Part shown: positions 25,542-35,082 of the stretch, one piece after another
Numbering within the stretch: the first letter of the stretch is position 1
How the letters are laid out: each line of letters begins with the position of its first letter
The notes under the pieces: generated by a model
Databases searched by the model: none
Seen by the model: only the letters and a program-made list of their open reading frames with translations
Told to the model about the DNA's origin: nothing
Assembly (NCBI GenBank): GCA_022701365.1
Contig: JAKUHH010000201.1
Coordinates: 434,001 to 498,000, forward strand
Origin: Mycocentrospora acerina
Lineage: Eukaryota; Ascomycota; Dothideomycetes; Pleosporales
Direction: 5' to 3'
Length of the DNA: 64,000 bases
Position numbers and translations under genes: made by a program

Positions 25542-25632
25542 ACATACCACTATAGGACGTTAAAAACAACGATTCCCGTTCGCTCAGCCCTTTTTAAGCA
25601 ACATAGACGGACTAGCAGTCAGATAGGTATGT
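25542..25632 (+). pseudogene. 5S rRNA pseudogene, internally deleted
   Basis: The sequence matches the 5S rRNA gene at 43,776-43,894, including the shared block TTCCCGTTCGCTCAGCCCT and the terminal T-run. It lacks roughly 26-28 bases of the 3' half (the GGGTGACCACTGGCGAATCC part) and differs by several G-to-A and C-to-T changes. It is therefore not a functional gene. Confidence 0.85.
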
Positions 25633-26132
25633 TTTTTTGTCCTAAAGATTATAAACTTTAAGAGCTTAAAAAATAAAAACTCCTCGATGAGAAGTTAAAA
25701 GAACTAGGATAATTTCATCTTTTTAAATAATTTAGCTCCTTTTAACTTGCTGCAACAGCGTATGCAAACGCCTAAAAGTACTAGAATACATTATTTGATG
25801 CACAATGACTACGCAAATATTTAACAGGTAGCTACTGCAGCCTGAAATTCCCTTAGAAACTAGGACAGAATTAGCAGGATACCTTCCAACACTACTAGAC
25901 AGCCTAACTAACTTCTACTCCTTCCTGAAGAAAACAGGGGGATACGCACCCTGTACAACAAATAAATATAGTAAGCTAAACTGCTACTAGGAGTCTTAAG
26001 CAAAGCAAAGAAAACTTCACTACTACAGATAAGAGCGCCCTAAAGAGGATACTTACTAAATTATTATAGCAGAAAAGGCTTTTAGCCTTTTCTTACAAAA
26101 GCTCTTTACCTTAAAATAAACACCCCTTTATA

Positions 26133-26204
26133 CTTACTCTCTTGTCTTACTCTATTGTCTTACTCTCTTGTCTTACTCTCTTGTCTTACTCTCTTGTCTT
26201 ACTA
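26133..26204. repeat. Minisatellite, 13-base unit, about five copies
   Basis: The unit CTTACTCTCTTGT is repeated five times from 26,133 to 26,197; the second copy has one change, and a partial sixth copy follows. It lies in AT-rich sequence without genes. Confidence 0.9.
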
Positions 26205-26489
26205 GTACAACGCTCCCTCCTTTATTTCTTTGTAATTTTTTCACTTCTCTCTTACTTTTCTGTCTTACATTCTTCCTTATCTTTAACCTTATATCCTTGC
26301 ACTTATGCTACTGCATTTAACGTAGAATCTAGCTGCAATTAGGATCTTTACAACATGCAGAAGACACACACCCCTACAAGGCTCTGACAGACACAGGCAG
26401 GAAATTCCTAGACGGCAAGGGATATAATGTGTGAAGGAAGCAGGGGCTATCAGCACTGCCAAATTTTAAACAAAATAGACTACTGCGGT

Positions 26490-26587
26490 AGTAAAGTTTT
26501 CCATGTAATTTCATAGCTTAGTCTGTCCTCATGCCCCACAGGAGGCTCACTCACGGACGTTAAACCACTTAGTCAATCAATCAATAT
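26490..26587 (+). mobile_element. Possible 3' tail of a non-LTR retroelement (decayed)
   Basis: The stretch GTCTGTCCTCATGCCCCACA is followed by GGAGGCTCACTCACGG and a short CAAT-repeat tail (26,573-26,586). Such an ending resembles the 3' ends of fungal LINE-like elements. No intact reverse transcriptase frame is seen upstream, so the call rests on the tail only. The tail directly abuts the relic of the Hsp70-like gene. Confidence 0.3.
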
Positions 26588-26845
26588 ATCGCGTCGTTCA
26601 AGTTGACGTAATGATGCTGCCAAATAAAGTTTGTTTGATTTCAGTTGTGTATTATCAGAACAGGCGACTTGAGAGGGTATAGGGTCCAAGTTGGATGCGG
26701 TACATTCGCTCATATTAGAATGCGTGTAAATAGGAAATTAAGTGGCTAGGTTGCAAAACCAATATCAAGAATTTCGCCTTAGGAGAGACACTAGATACGT
26801 AGGGAGCACAGATAGTTCGTCTTGATAAGCAGTCTGGATAGATTG
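26588..26845 (+). pseudogene. Decayed copy of the 3' end of the HSPA12-like gene
   Basis: Bases 26,588-26,845 align with 23,200-23,455: part of exon 10, intron 10, exon 11 and some 3' flank. Shared landmarks include TGTATTATCAGAACAGG against CTATTATCAGAACAGG, and ACTAGATAC against ATTAGATAC at the end of the frame. The intron is retained, so this is a DNA-level duplication rather than a retrocopy. Exon 10 now ends at a changed donor, and a TAG replaces a Trp codon. Confidence 0.8.
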
Positions 26846-28673
26846 CATGTTTTGAAGCCAATCGAGCATCAATTCTAGGTGTTTCTGATCCTTGGCTATA
26901 ATGGTTGTTTGTGAGATTACGTTATGTAGAAGAGAAAGAGTGTTTTCGTGTGTGCCATTGTGCAGTGTCATGTAATTTCCTTTAATTTGCTATTTGGTAC
27001 ATGTCTCTTGTCTTGTTCACCCTATCACGTGGTTCCATATTATAACCTCATCTGTAAAGGAGAACAATCAGGAAGAACTTTTTGTATTATGACACTTTTA
27101 GAACTCAGAGACTATACAGGCGTTGGTTGCTCACATGCTTGTACATGTGATAGTCTTCCAGGGTTGATCAACATTATCACATTACCTATTCTGAAGCCCT
27201 TTCGCACAAGCCCCATTATGTTCCGCTAAAATAATTTCTTATTTGATACAATCATAATTTTACACAATTACGTTCAGTGTTTCCAGGTGTTAATATTAAA
27301 ATTAGACCATTCTCAATTCACATTTCTCTATTTCCGATGGAACTAACGTACGAACGTCTAATACCAATTCAATCGGATCTTAGAATAAGTTCCTCTCAGG
27401 CTTCTTTTCCAGTGTTCATAAAATGTAGCGCTGTAACAGGATTCTGTTCGCTACTTTTCAAGGGTATTAGAAGGAAGACGACGGAACAAAACATTCTACC
27501 AAGAACTCTTGTGATGACTGCGTCTGCATGTAGCTATACAGCCTTATTTTTTTAAGTGGTGGTTAGGGTGTCAAGGCGCGCGTTAACTACTCAGACACCG
27601 TATGTCGCTCTGTCGGTAATGATCGACACTCGCTATTTGCCTTACTTCTGCAGGCTGACTGTCGTTTGATACAATTGATATCCTACAGAGCATACGTATG
27701 CACAACTGATGAGAACGCGGATGGGTAGTTGAAGTATCAAATAGTCTCTACGCTCTGTTTTCAGTGGCCAAACGTTCCACAACGAGGCTGCCTCCCACTA
27801 GTCTATTTCACGTTAGGTATGCGTCCTCGCCTCCCAGCCGGAGAAGTGACACCTTCGTATTTGATCAGTCTATAGTCCTACGCTGCTACATAACATGACT
27901 GCCAGCATACTGCAGAAGCATGTTGTACGAAACTACCTGCAGATCCAAAAGAAGTATGCCTGTTGGGCTTAGTCTTAGTGTAGAATCTAGCATAGCCCTT
28001 TAGTTGTGGTTCCATAAGAATCTCGAAATCATGAGGCAGTTGTTCGCAAGGCCATTTCAAGTCTGTCCACCCAAAAACACTTCGCTGAGCATTGTTGGAG
28101 CCCCAACAGACGAAGACGTACCCGAGGGCGATAAACGAAGTGCTAAGATCGATCCTTAGCGTAAGTGGTGTATGTCCTTTTCTTGTATCAAATTGACGGC
28201 AGGTATTGTTAGGCACCATTTGTGACCGCATAAGCTCCTCAAATATTTTGTGTGCCATAGTTTGCATGAATATACTAATGAGGTGATTCCTTTGAGGAAA
28301 TAAGTCGTGAAAATCGGGAGCTAGAACAGTGAGATTTGGGTGATCTATTGCGTAGATCACGGCTCAAACTTACGAAGTGTAGAGAGCAGTCTATATGCCT
28401 TATTCAAGCTTGAAAAGCTATGTCTCTAGCTCCTTCCTAAGCTGCTCCCTAAGCTACGTAGCATGTAGCTGAGCAGTTGTAGTGGGTTGGCCAACATGGT
28501 ATCACATGACTATATATCTTTAGAAACATTTATGCGAAATTTCCTTTGAAATGAATTTCAGATTTTGAATTAATGCTTTGCTCACCTGCAAAATTTGAAT
28601 GGGTTAAATACTGGAACTAATTGCACTTCTGGGTCCGCTGAAATACGATACACGACGACAACAGACGCTGTGC

Positions 28674-30905
28674 TCACGAAAACCCAAAGTGCGTGTCCAG
28701 TGCAGAAAATTCGGTGTTTGATTCCAGAAGTTGCTGGTTAAAGTAGTCCTGCAGCCACTCGTTTTCATCTCTCGTCTGAGCTGTGATAGACGAGGAACAC
28801 GTTGGGATTTCGTATTGCGTTTGAATCTGCTGAAGTACTGACTGGCCAAACGCCGGTGCAGCGCCACGTTGACTTTGTCCTAGTCCAAGGTCCATCATGA
28901 AGTCGGCAATTCTTCGCACAGTCTTAATTGCTATATCGGTATTTGCGGATGTGTCAGGAAAGACTTCAATAGTTCTTAAAATAAATGATGCACAGTAGGA
29001 CAGCAGAGTGAATAAGAAACCAGAACAGTACCGCAGTTGGTCCTTCCCATAAGGGCCTACCTCCTTCGAAAGGTTCAAAACGTCCAAAGCCGAGTTCATG
29101 CATCTTTGGACTGCTTCTGCATCTGCGCCACAATAGGTCATGTTTCCAGCCCGTGGAACGAAATGTTTGTGCAAGCAGAATTTGGTATAACGGAAATAGA
29201 ATTCGGGGCTCAATCTTAGCACCGCGACAGGATCTGAGAAATGTCGTTAATCTATCCACTACACACTGGACGTCAAATGACTTACCTTGTGGAGGGATTG
29301 ACCAAAATCTGTGCTTACATGCTTCCAACGCAGTATCGATGTCATCGCTAGTTAGGTGTCTCACTTCAGTTGACTGGAGCTCGTAAACGTCTGACTTGCA
29401 CCACCACTCCTTGATTCGTGGGTCTTTGGTGCCAAGCTAATATTGTGTAAGCTTGAGTGCCTGTACGGACAGTCAATAAAAACGTATAGTCTCGGCTTAC
29501 CGTGTACCACACTAAGCAGAACTCTGCTTCCGCAACAAGCAATGTAACGGCCAGTTCAGATTCAAGACCTTTCAATACCTTCGTTGCAGCCCTGATTGTA
29601 GCATCGGCGACGATTGTCGGTGGTGTTTCTGTGACTACCGCTATGCTGAGATAATTAGCTCAATCCCAGTAAGTCAAGGTTATGTAAACTTGCTGGTGGG
29701 ATGTTGAGAACAAGTATAGCCAGTAAAGATACATTTTTACACATCGGTCGGATCTTCGCAATAACTGACCAGATCGGCGGCGCGAGCAAACGTCATCTGC
29801 AGCCTTGAACAGATCTATGCGCAAAGCATAGGTTTCGCACGTAGCTTTGATCGACCAAAGATTTGAAATAGAATTCGGTTCTTGGCCTGATATATTGTCG
29901 ATCGCCTCCGGGCGTGCAAATATATAGAGGATGATCAAGGCTTGCATGTCAACAAGCTGCTGCATATGATTCATAGCTCTCGTATCTAGCATAACGCCTA
30001 GAAAGGCCTTTAGATCTTTTTGCATTGCATTGCGCAGACCAGAATAGCCTGGGATGTAATTTGAAGTGACATAGACGATGCAGGCGGTGAGATGGGGTTC
30101 ATTTCTTGCAATCATATCATGATTGTTAAAATCGGCAGGGTCCAAAACCGGGGCGGTAGGCAGAAGCTTCTCTCTGAATCTATACTTATACAGTCAGCAA
30201 CATGTAAAGCATCATGTCTATCGAGAACCGATCTTTGAATGGACGAAACAGGAGGGGAAGGGGGGGGGGGGGGGGGGGNNNNNNNNNNNNNNNNNNNNNN
30301 NNNNNNNNNNNNNNNNNNNNNNNNNNNNNNNNNNNNNNNNNNNNNNNNNNNNNNNNNNNNNNNNNNNNNNNNNNNNNNNNNNNNNNNNNNNNNNNNNNNN
30401 NNNNNNNNNNNNNNNNNNNNNNNNNNNNNNNNNNNNNNNNGGGGGGGGGGGGGGGGGGGGGGGGGGGTTACAGCTGTATCCATTGCACTGTCTCCGCAGC
30501 CGAGACATTGTTCATGGCGGCCCACGAAGACCTTGTGTTTAGAACTGATTCATGTTGGCCTTCTGAGCGGTGATTTTCGGTTCGCGATTCTAAAGAGACA
30601 GCTGGCGAAATGGAAGACCTATGGGAGTGTGCAGGGCTTTGGCATGCGTCATCAAGCAATGTAGTTTGAGCAAGACCCGGTGCTTGAACCGGACCAATGT
30701 TGTTTACAGAAGAGACATGAGACTCTACCGTAATACATCTACGACCAGTTCTTGAGCACCGTTCGCAAGAAGATGACAGCGTTTGTGAGCATCGCATCTG
30801 CCCCGAACGTTAGGGAAAGGCAGCGATCGATTGCTTACGCACCTTTAATCGCCGGCACGCTTGACACGCCGAACCGGGCGGGCGTCTTTGGGATGGGTTA
30901 GACAT
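28674..30905 (-). CDS. Zn2Cys6 transcription factor with fungal TF domain (assembly gap within an intron)
   Basis: Proposed exons on the minus strand are 30905-30843, 30797-30472, 30179-29712, 29645-29501, 29436-29286 and 29233-28674, giving 570 residues in one continuous frame. The binuclear zinc cluster spans intron 1 and reads Cys-2-Cys-6-Cys-7-Cys-2-Cys-6-Cys (CQACRRLK joined to MRCSQTLSSSCERCSRTGRRC). A Ser-rich linker and a helical fungal regulator domain follow. The 162-N gap and its flanking homopolymer fall in intron 2, whose donor GTAA is directly followed by the C-run, so no coding sequence need be missing. The intron 3 donor (GTTCTC at 29,711) is the weakest border. It is divergent from a second Zn2Cys6 gene, with 465 bases between. 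Targets are unknown. Confidence 0.78.
30260..30467. repeat. Poly-G run interrupted by a 162-N assembly gap
   Basis: Nineteen G (30,260-30,278), 162 N (30,279-30,440) and 27 G (30,441-30,467). The gap was probably left because sequencing failed through the homopolymer; its true length is unknown. On the coding strand of the surrounding gene it is poly-C within intron 2. Confidence 0.9.
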
Positions 30906-31370
30906 AGCAAGGGTTGCAACAAAAGACGTGCGGCTAGGAAAACACACAAGCGAGCCTGACGTTCACATGGAGAATAGGTTCGAATCAAGAGGAAATGAGG
31001 GGTTGTAGTCGGCGAGCCGGCGCGGATATCTCCGTCGGAGCCGGTTCCGACAAACAGATCATTATTTGTTGAATGGAAGATTCGAACTTCATCTCTTGTT
31101 GGACGGGTCGATCTTTATTCACTTTTGTCGTTGGTCGCCATCTATTGAGCCTAGTACCTTCATACCTCATAAGCGAACGAAATGGTAGACCCCGATGATC
31201 GACGTCTAGGGAACAACTTAACCGAGCAAATTGTGTACCAGGGAGTTCAATAGAGGGTACTTCGAAGGTCGACTCAGAAGTACATCTTAATCTGACAATT
31301 TGGCTCTCAACAGCATACTTGTCGCTTCTAACGCATATCCACCTGATCACTAATAGGAGAGTCAAAGCCA
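30906..31370. promoter_or_regulatory. Shared promoter of two divergent Zn2Cys6 genes, with palindrome
   Basis: The 465 bases between the two start codons contain an 18-base inverted repeat at 31,034-31,051 (arms GTCGGA and TCCGAC around GCCGGT). This gives a CGG-N8-CCG arrangement, the kind of inverted CGG pair bound by dimeric Zn2Cys6 proteins. It could serve auto- or cross-regulation, but this is inference. Confidence 0.45.
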
Positions 31371-32242
31371 ATGGTGACCCAAGACAACATTAGAAAGCGG
31401 GTGGTCCAAGCTTGCGACCGCTGTCGGTTGAAGAAGACGAAGGTATGTGTCACCAAGGTCCTCAGTCAAGCGAACATAATCTGACTTGATCAGTGTGACG
31501 GCAATAACCCTTGCACTCGTTGTAAAACTGAAAATTCTATTTGTATGTTTAGAGAGAGGAAAAAGCCAGAAGACAAGGTGTATCCAAAGGGGTAAGCTGT
31601 CAGTTACTCTGTTTCGAACTCGAGGTTGATTGTGATAGCTATGTTGAAATGCTCGAACAGCAACAAGCACATCTCGTAGCTGGATTACAAAAACTTCACT
31701 TCCGTCTACAAAACGGTCAAGGCTGGCCTGGGCAGCCACTGCGTCAAGGACAGGGCGGTCATCCATTGACGCACGACATCCTTCAGCGACTTGATCTCTT
31801 GCATGTTCCGAGCGAGACTAAGTATTTCTACAAAGACTTTAATGAGAACTGTGGTGGCATGCAACAGGAGCATCTTGAAGCCGGGGCACTATTGCCCTAT
31901 AAGTCTGGCTCCGTAATATCAGACTCAGAGCATGGCGGTGCGTCATCAACATACAGCGAAACTCCTGCTACGTTATATTTTCCTTTCGCAGAACTAGCTG
32001 CAGAAAATAGCGAACTGACAATATCATCCATGGAGATTCTACCTCTAAAGCATTCGCAGACATCACTGCCGATTGACCAAGACTTGCGTATGGAACTTCC
32101 AACGTTCAGGAATTACGATGATATAGACCTTTCATCAATCTCAGATGCAGCTTGGCGAACTGATAACATGAAAGTGGAAGGGCCAGTGGGCTTCCGCATG
32201 CCCATGCACGGATTTGAGAGCTTTGAGTACAATCACTTCTAA
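31371..32242 (+). CDS. Short Zn2Cys6 transcription factor
   Basis: Exons 31371-31442, 31494-31591 and 31639-32242 encode 257 residues. The zinc cluster at residues 15-41 reads CDRCRLKKTKCDGNNPCTRC plus a sixth Cys (Cys-2-Cys-6-Cys-5-Cys-2-Cys-6-Cys), split by intron 1 right before the third Cys. A basic linker (RERKKPEDKVYPKGY) leads into a short coiled coil (VEMLEQQQAHLVAGLQKL), typical of dimerising members such as Fcr1-like proteins. The rest is acidic and Ser-rich, likely an activation region; there is no middle homology (fungal TF) domain. This is shorter than most members of the family, but the frame ends normally in NHF-stop. Confidence 0.88.
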
Positions 32243-33455
32243 TCACGCAGCTGGACTTCGATGCATCCCAGGTATCCAGTCATGCTTGACTGTAAAAAGA
32301 ATGACCAAGCTAGTCTTCCGTAAGTTCATAAGTCCCTCATACTCTCCTGAACGATTTCGAAGCGTTTCTCCCTAGGTTGCGATATACCAATAGCACAATA
32401 TCCATCGATCCGATTGGGAAAGCTCTCAGCTCGTAGATCTGCTAGTTCTGATGCGCATTCAGCACACAACTTAGTGTCAAAGGATTGAGCTGCCACCATT
32501 TTCTAGACACATTTCGATGGCCTCTGCATTCTCACTTTATCGACATGATCTTCCTTAACAGCCTGGATGTCTCGGTAGTTCCACAATAACGCCTCTTTAC
32601 CAATCTCAGAGTTGGACAGCACGCTCTTCTTCATGCGCAATTGTAAGCGCTCCGCATGCATAGTACATGCTTGCAAGACATGCAGCTTGAATATAGTAGT
32701 GTCTAGTTTGGTGGAGATGCGTGTTTTTTTTAAAAGAATTGACTGCTTGAAGATACTGAGAGGTGTTGTGAGTTTGGCTTCAGATGTACTTGGATCCTAA
32801 AGGAAGCAGTTCTATTCTGGAGCATCAGAGGTAGGACGAGCCTTCAAATGGCGTCAAGTACACACAGAGGGTTCCTTGTCTACACTTTGATGTGTTACTC
32901 AGTCGTCATGATTTTCATATTCGGCATCAACGCCAACGCCTAGAAATCAATCTTGACATCCGACCTCCCAATGTTCCCGCCTTCCTATTACGTCGAAGTC
33001 CCCACAGTCAACGAAGTACCATAAAGCGTGGCAAGAATTTCAGTCACCTACATCGGTCAATCAAACCTGCTATGGTGCCATATGTGGTGAAAAAATATGG
33101 TCTACAAGAATATGCTTAAAACTGTCTTATCCACCCTGAACGCCATCTTCCACATGCTTGTGTCCACGGCCTTTTCCGCTATAAACTTAACATTTCGTTA
33201 ACATGAGTAGCACGTGAAGTATAATACAAAGAATTAGAGCAAGTATGTGCACTATGATATTAGACTTACAAAGAACTAACTTTGCTTTCGGAGTCTGCAG
33301 GTAAGTGCAGAGACTGAGTACACAGGGCAGAGGAACAGTGAGACATCTGCATAGCTACAGATTGGTGTCATAGAATCTCAGTAGTGTGCATTTTGCCATT
33401 CACACTGCCATTACTGTCGTCGTCATTATTGACCCTGTTCAACTCATACCGACCG
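32243..33455. other. Intergenic, contains a DUF2985 gene relic
   Basis: Apart from the relic listed at 32,890-33,190 I see no supported coding sequence. Bases 33,180-33,380 are plain AT-moderate sequence. Confidence 0.45.
32890..33190 (-). pseudogene. Decayed partial copy of the adjacent DUF2985 gene (C-terminal part)
   Basis: Read on the minus strand, this stretch parallels about 33,460-33,740 of the DUF2985 gene. A translated piece, TSMWKMAFRVDKTVLS, aligns with TSMWKLAFTVDMMVLN of the intact protein. Two in-frame stops occur where the intact protein has Gln and Arg codons (CAR or CGA to TAR or TGA), as expected from C-to-T decay. It lies in direct orientation, about 270 bases beyond the 3' end of the intact gene. 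Confidence 0.75.
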
Positions 33456-34570
33456 CTACAACACAGGCTCAATCTTGATTTCAGGCCCCTCGATCTTCTT
33501 CACTTTCCGCCCCTCCCACCAAGACATGATACCCGCGAACATTGCGACACCACATCCCAGCGCAATAAATGTGCCCGTCGCCCACGTCGGCCGGTCCAGC
33601 CTATTGTAATGCCACATGAAAAAACACAGTACCGCTTGCAATATCGTATTTAGCACCATCATATCCACCGTAAACGCCAACTTCCACATACTCGTTGGCG
33701 GGGCTCTTCTCCCTGTGAAAGTCGCCATCTCTCGCTCACCGTCACCACGCCATCCCTCGTTCTCTGTGAACCAAGCTGGTGGGCGAAACCAGGCTTTATT
33801 CTGGTTGAAGAGGCGACGCATGGCGTTTTGGTCATGGAAATGCACGGAGCGCATCATCCAGTAGAAGTCGCGGAAGCGCCAGGGCGCGAGGCCGAAGCCG
33901 GTAACACAAAAAAGGGCGTTGAGAATCTGGCTATCGATTTCTAGCCATATCTTGCGCGCGCTGTTGTCGTCGTCGCAGCTGGGGTGGCACATGGCGGGTG
34001 CAGCGTTGAGGAGAAGGAAGAAGAGCATTGCACCCCATGCCTTAAAATGTCAGTGTATATAATCATAAATAGGGTAGGGGAATAGCGTACTACGACATTG
34101 AGGCCGTAGATGGTGATCAGGAAACCAGATGGGGTGAGGAAGAAACTCCAGAATGCCCTGAGACCGTTTTTGGTGGTGGAACCCCATGATTCCTTATGGG
34201 GAGACGCATGTTTTTCTTTCAGAGACTGGCGACGAGAACCATGAGCGTGGTGCTTGAATGACTTCCTCCCGAATTCAACGTCCGCCTCTTCTGGCAGAAT
34301 TGCCTCTTCCGCGCGACTCTTCGTCTGTGACTTGACCATGGTGAGTTCGCCATCATCACCTGGTTTCACAATCCGAGTGGAGTGGCCATGCGCATTGAAC
34401 GTGATGTTTGAGCCACCGGATTCAGGCTCTCGCAGTTCCGTCACATTTGGTGCTTGAGCGATTGCTGTTGCCGTAGCCTGCCACATGCCCAGCTGGGGCG
34501 TCGCATTGAGTAACGACAATGATATCCTACGCGTCTGCCCGATAACACCCTTCTCTTGATTGTCGGTCAT
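33456..34570 (-). CDS. DUF2985 family membrane protein
   Basis: Exons on the minus strand are 34570-34091 and 34040-33456, giving 354 residues. The N-terminal 125 residues are polar. Hydrophobic segments follow: SFFLTPSGFLITIYGLNVV into AWGAMLFFLLLNAAP across the intron, ALFCVTGFGLAPWRFRDFYW, MVLNTILQAVLCFFMWHY and GTFIALGCGVAMFAGIMSWW. The Trp/Arg-rich loop with APWRFRDFYWMM and NKAWFRPPAWF is characteristic of fungal DUF2985 proteins (related to PLAC8 annotations). The function is unknown. It is divergent from the sterol glucosyltransferase-like gene, 512 bases between starts. Confidence 0.8.
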
Positions 34571-35082
34571 GTTTGGATGTGTATACACGACTGTGGCAGC
34601 AAGCGGTATAAATATCCATATGGAAATCGCACAGCAACAACAACTGACGGAGTCCCCGATCGACCCAAGTCCTACAAAATGCATCCGTACGATCCCGATG
34701 TGGATCCAGATCGATCCAAAAGCTCGCAGCCGAAGCTAAGGGTCGTAGAACCTTTGGATCCGACCCTCCGGCTCCGGCAAGCGTGATCTTCCCCAGGCGT
34801 GCCAATACGGACGATCAACCGGTACGGTGCGTCATTAATGGCCACACCTGGCGAGGTATCGCATTATGTTTGGCTCGGCGCGCCACAAAATATTCTCAAG
34901 CTGCAGGCCGAGGACCTAAACAATAAGAGGTGTGATTGGGTGGCATCGTTGATACAAAAGGTCTGACGACTTACCTAAATGAACTGCGACAGAATCGAAA
35001 TTGGTCATCGACCTCATCATTTTTGAATCTCCTTTATCTTGACGACAGATCTATGTAGCAAGCAATTGCTGCTTGTAGCGCG

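Larger units (their letters stand above)
25005..28673. other. 3.7 kb AT-rich, gene-poor stretch with decayed repeats
   Basis: It holds a truncated 5S rRNA relic, a 13-base minisatellite, a possible retroelement tail and a copy of the 3' end of the Hsp70-like gene (each listed separately). Bases 25,640-25,760 match 43,905-44,020, with many C in the latter read as T here. A minus-strand open frame of about 160 codons at 28,360-27,878 has no ATG near its start and no known domain; it is not called as a gene. Confidence 0.5.

Noticed and set aside
27878..28360. Minus-strand frame of about 160 codons
   Set aside because: It starts at a GTG, has no upstream exon I could join with confidence and no recognised domain. 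It could be the last exon of an unknown gene.
30112..30573. Open frames running through the N gap and poly-G on both strands
   Set aside because: They exist only because N and homopolymer codons do not give stops.
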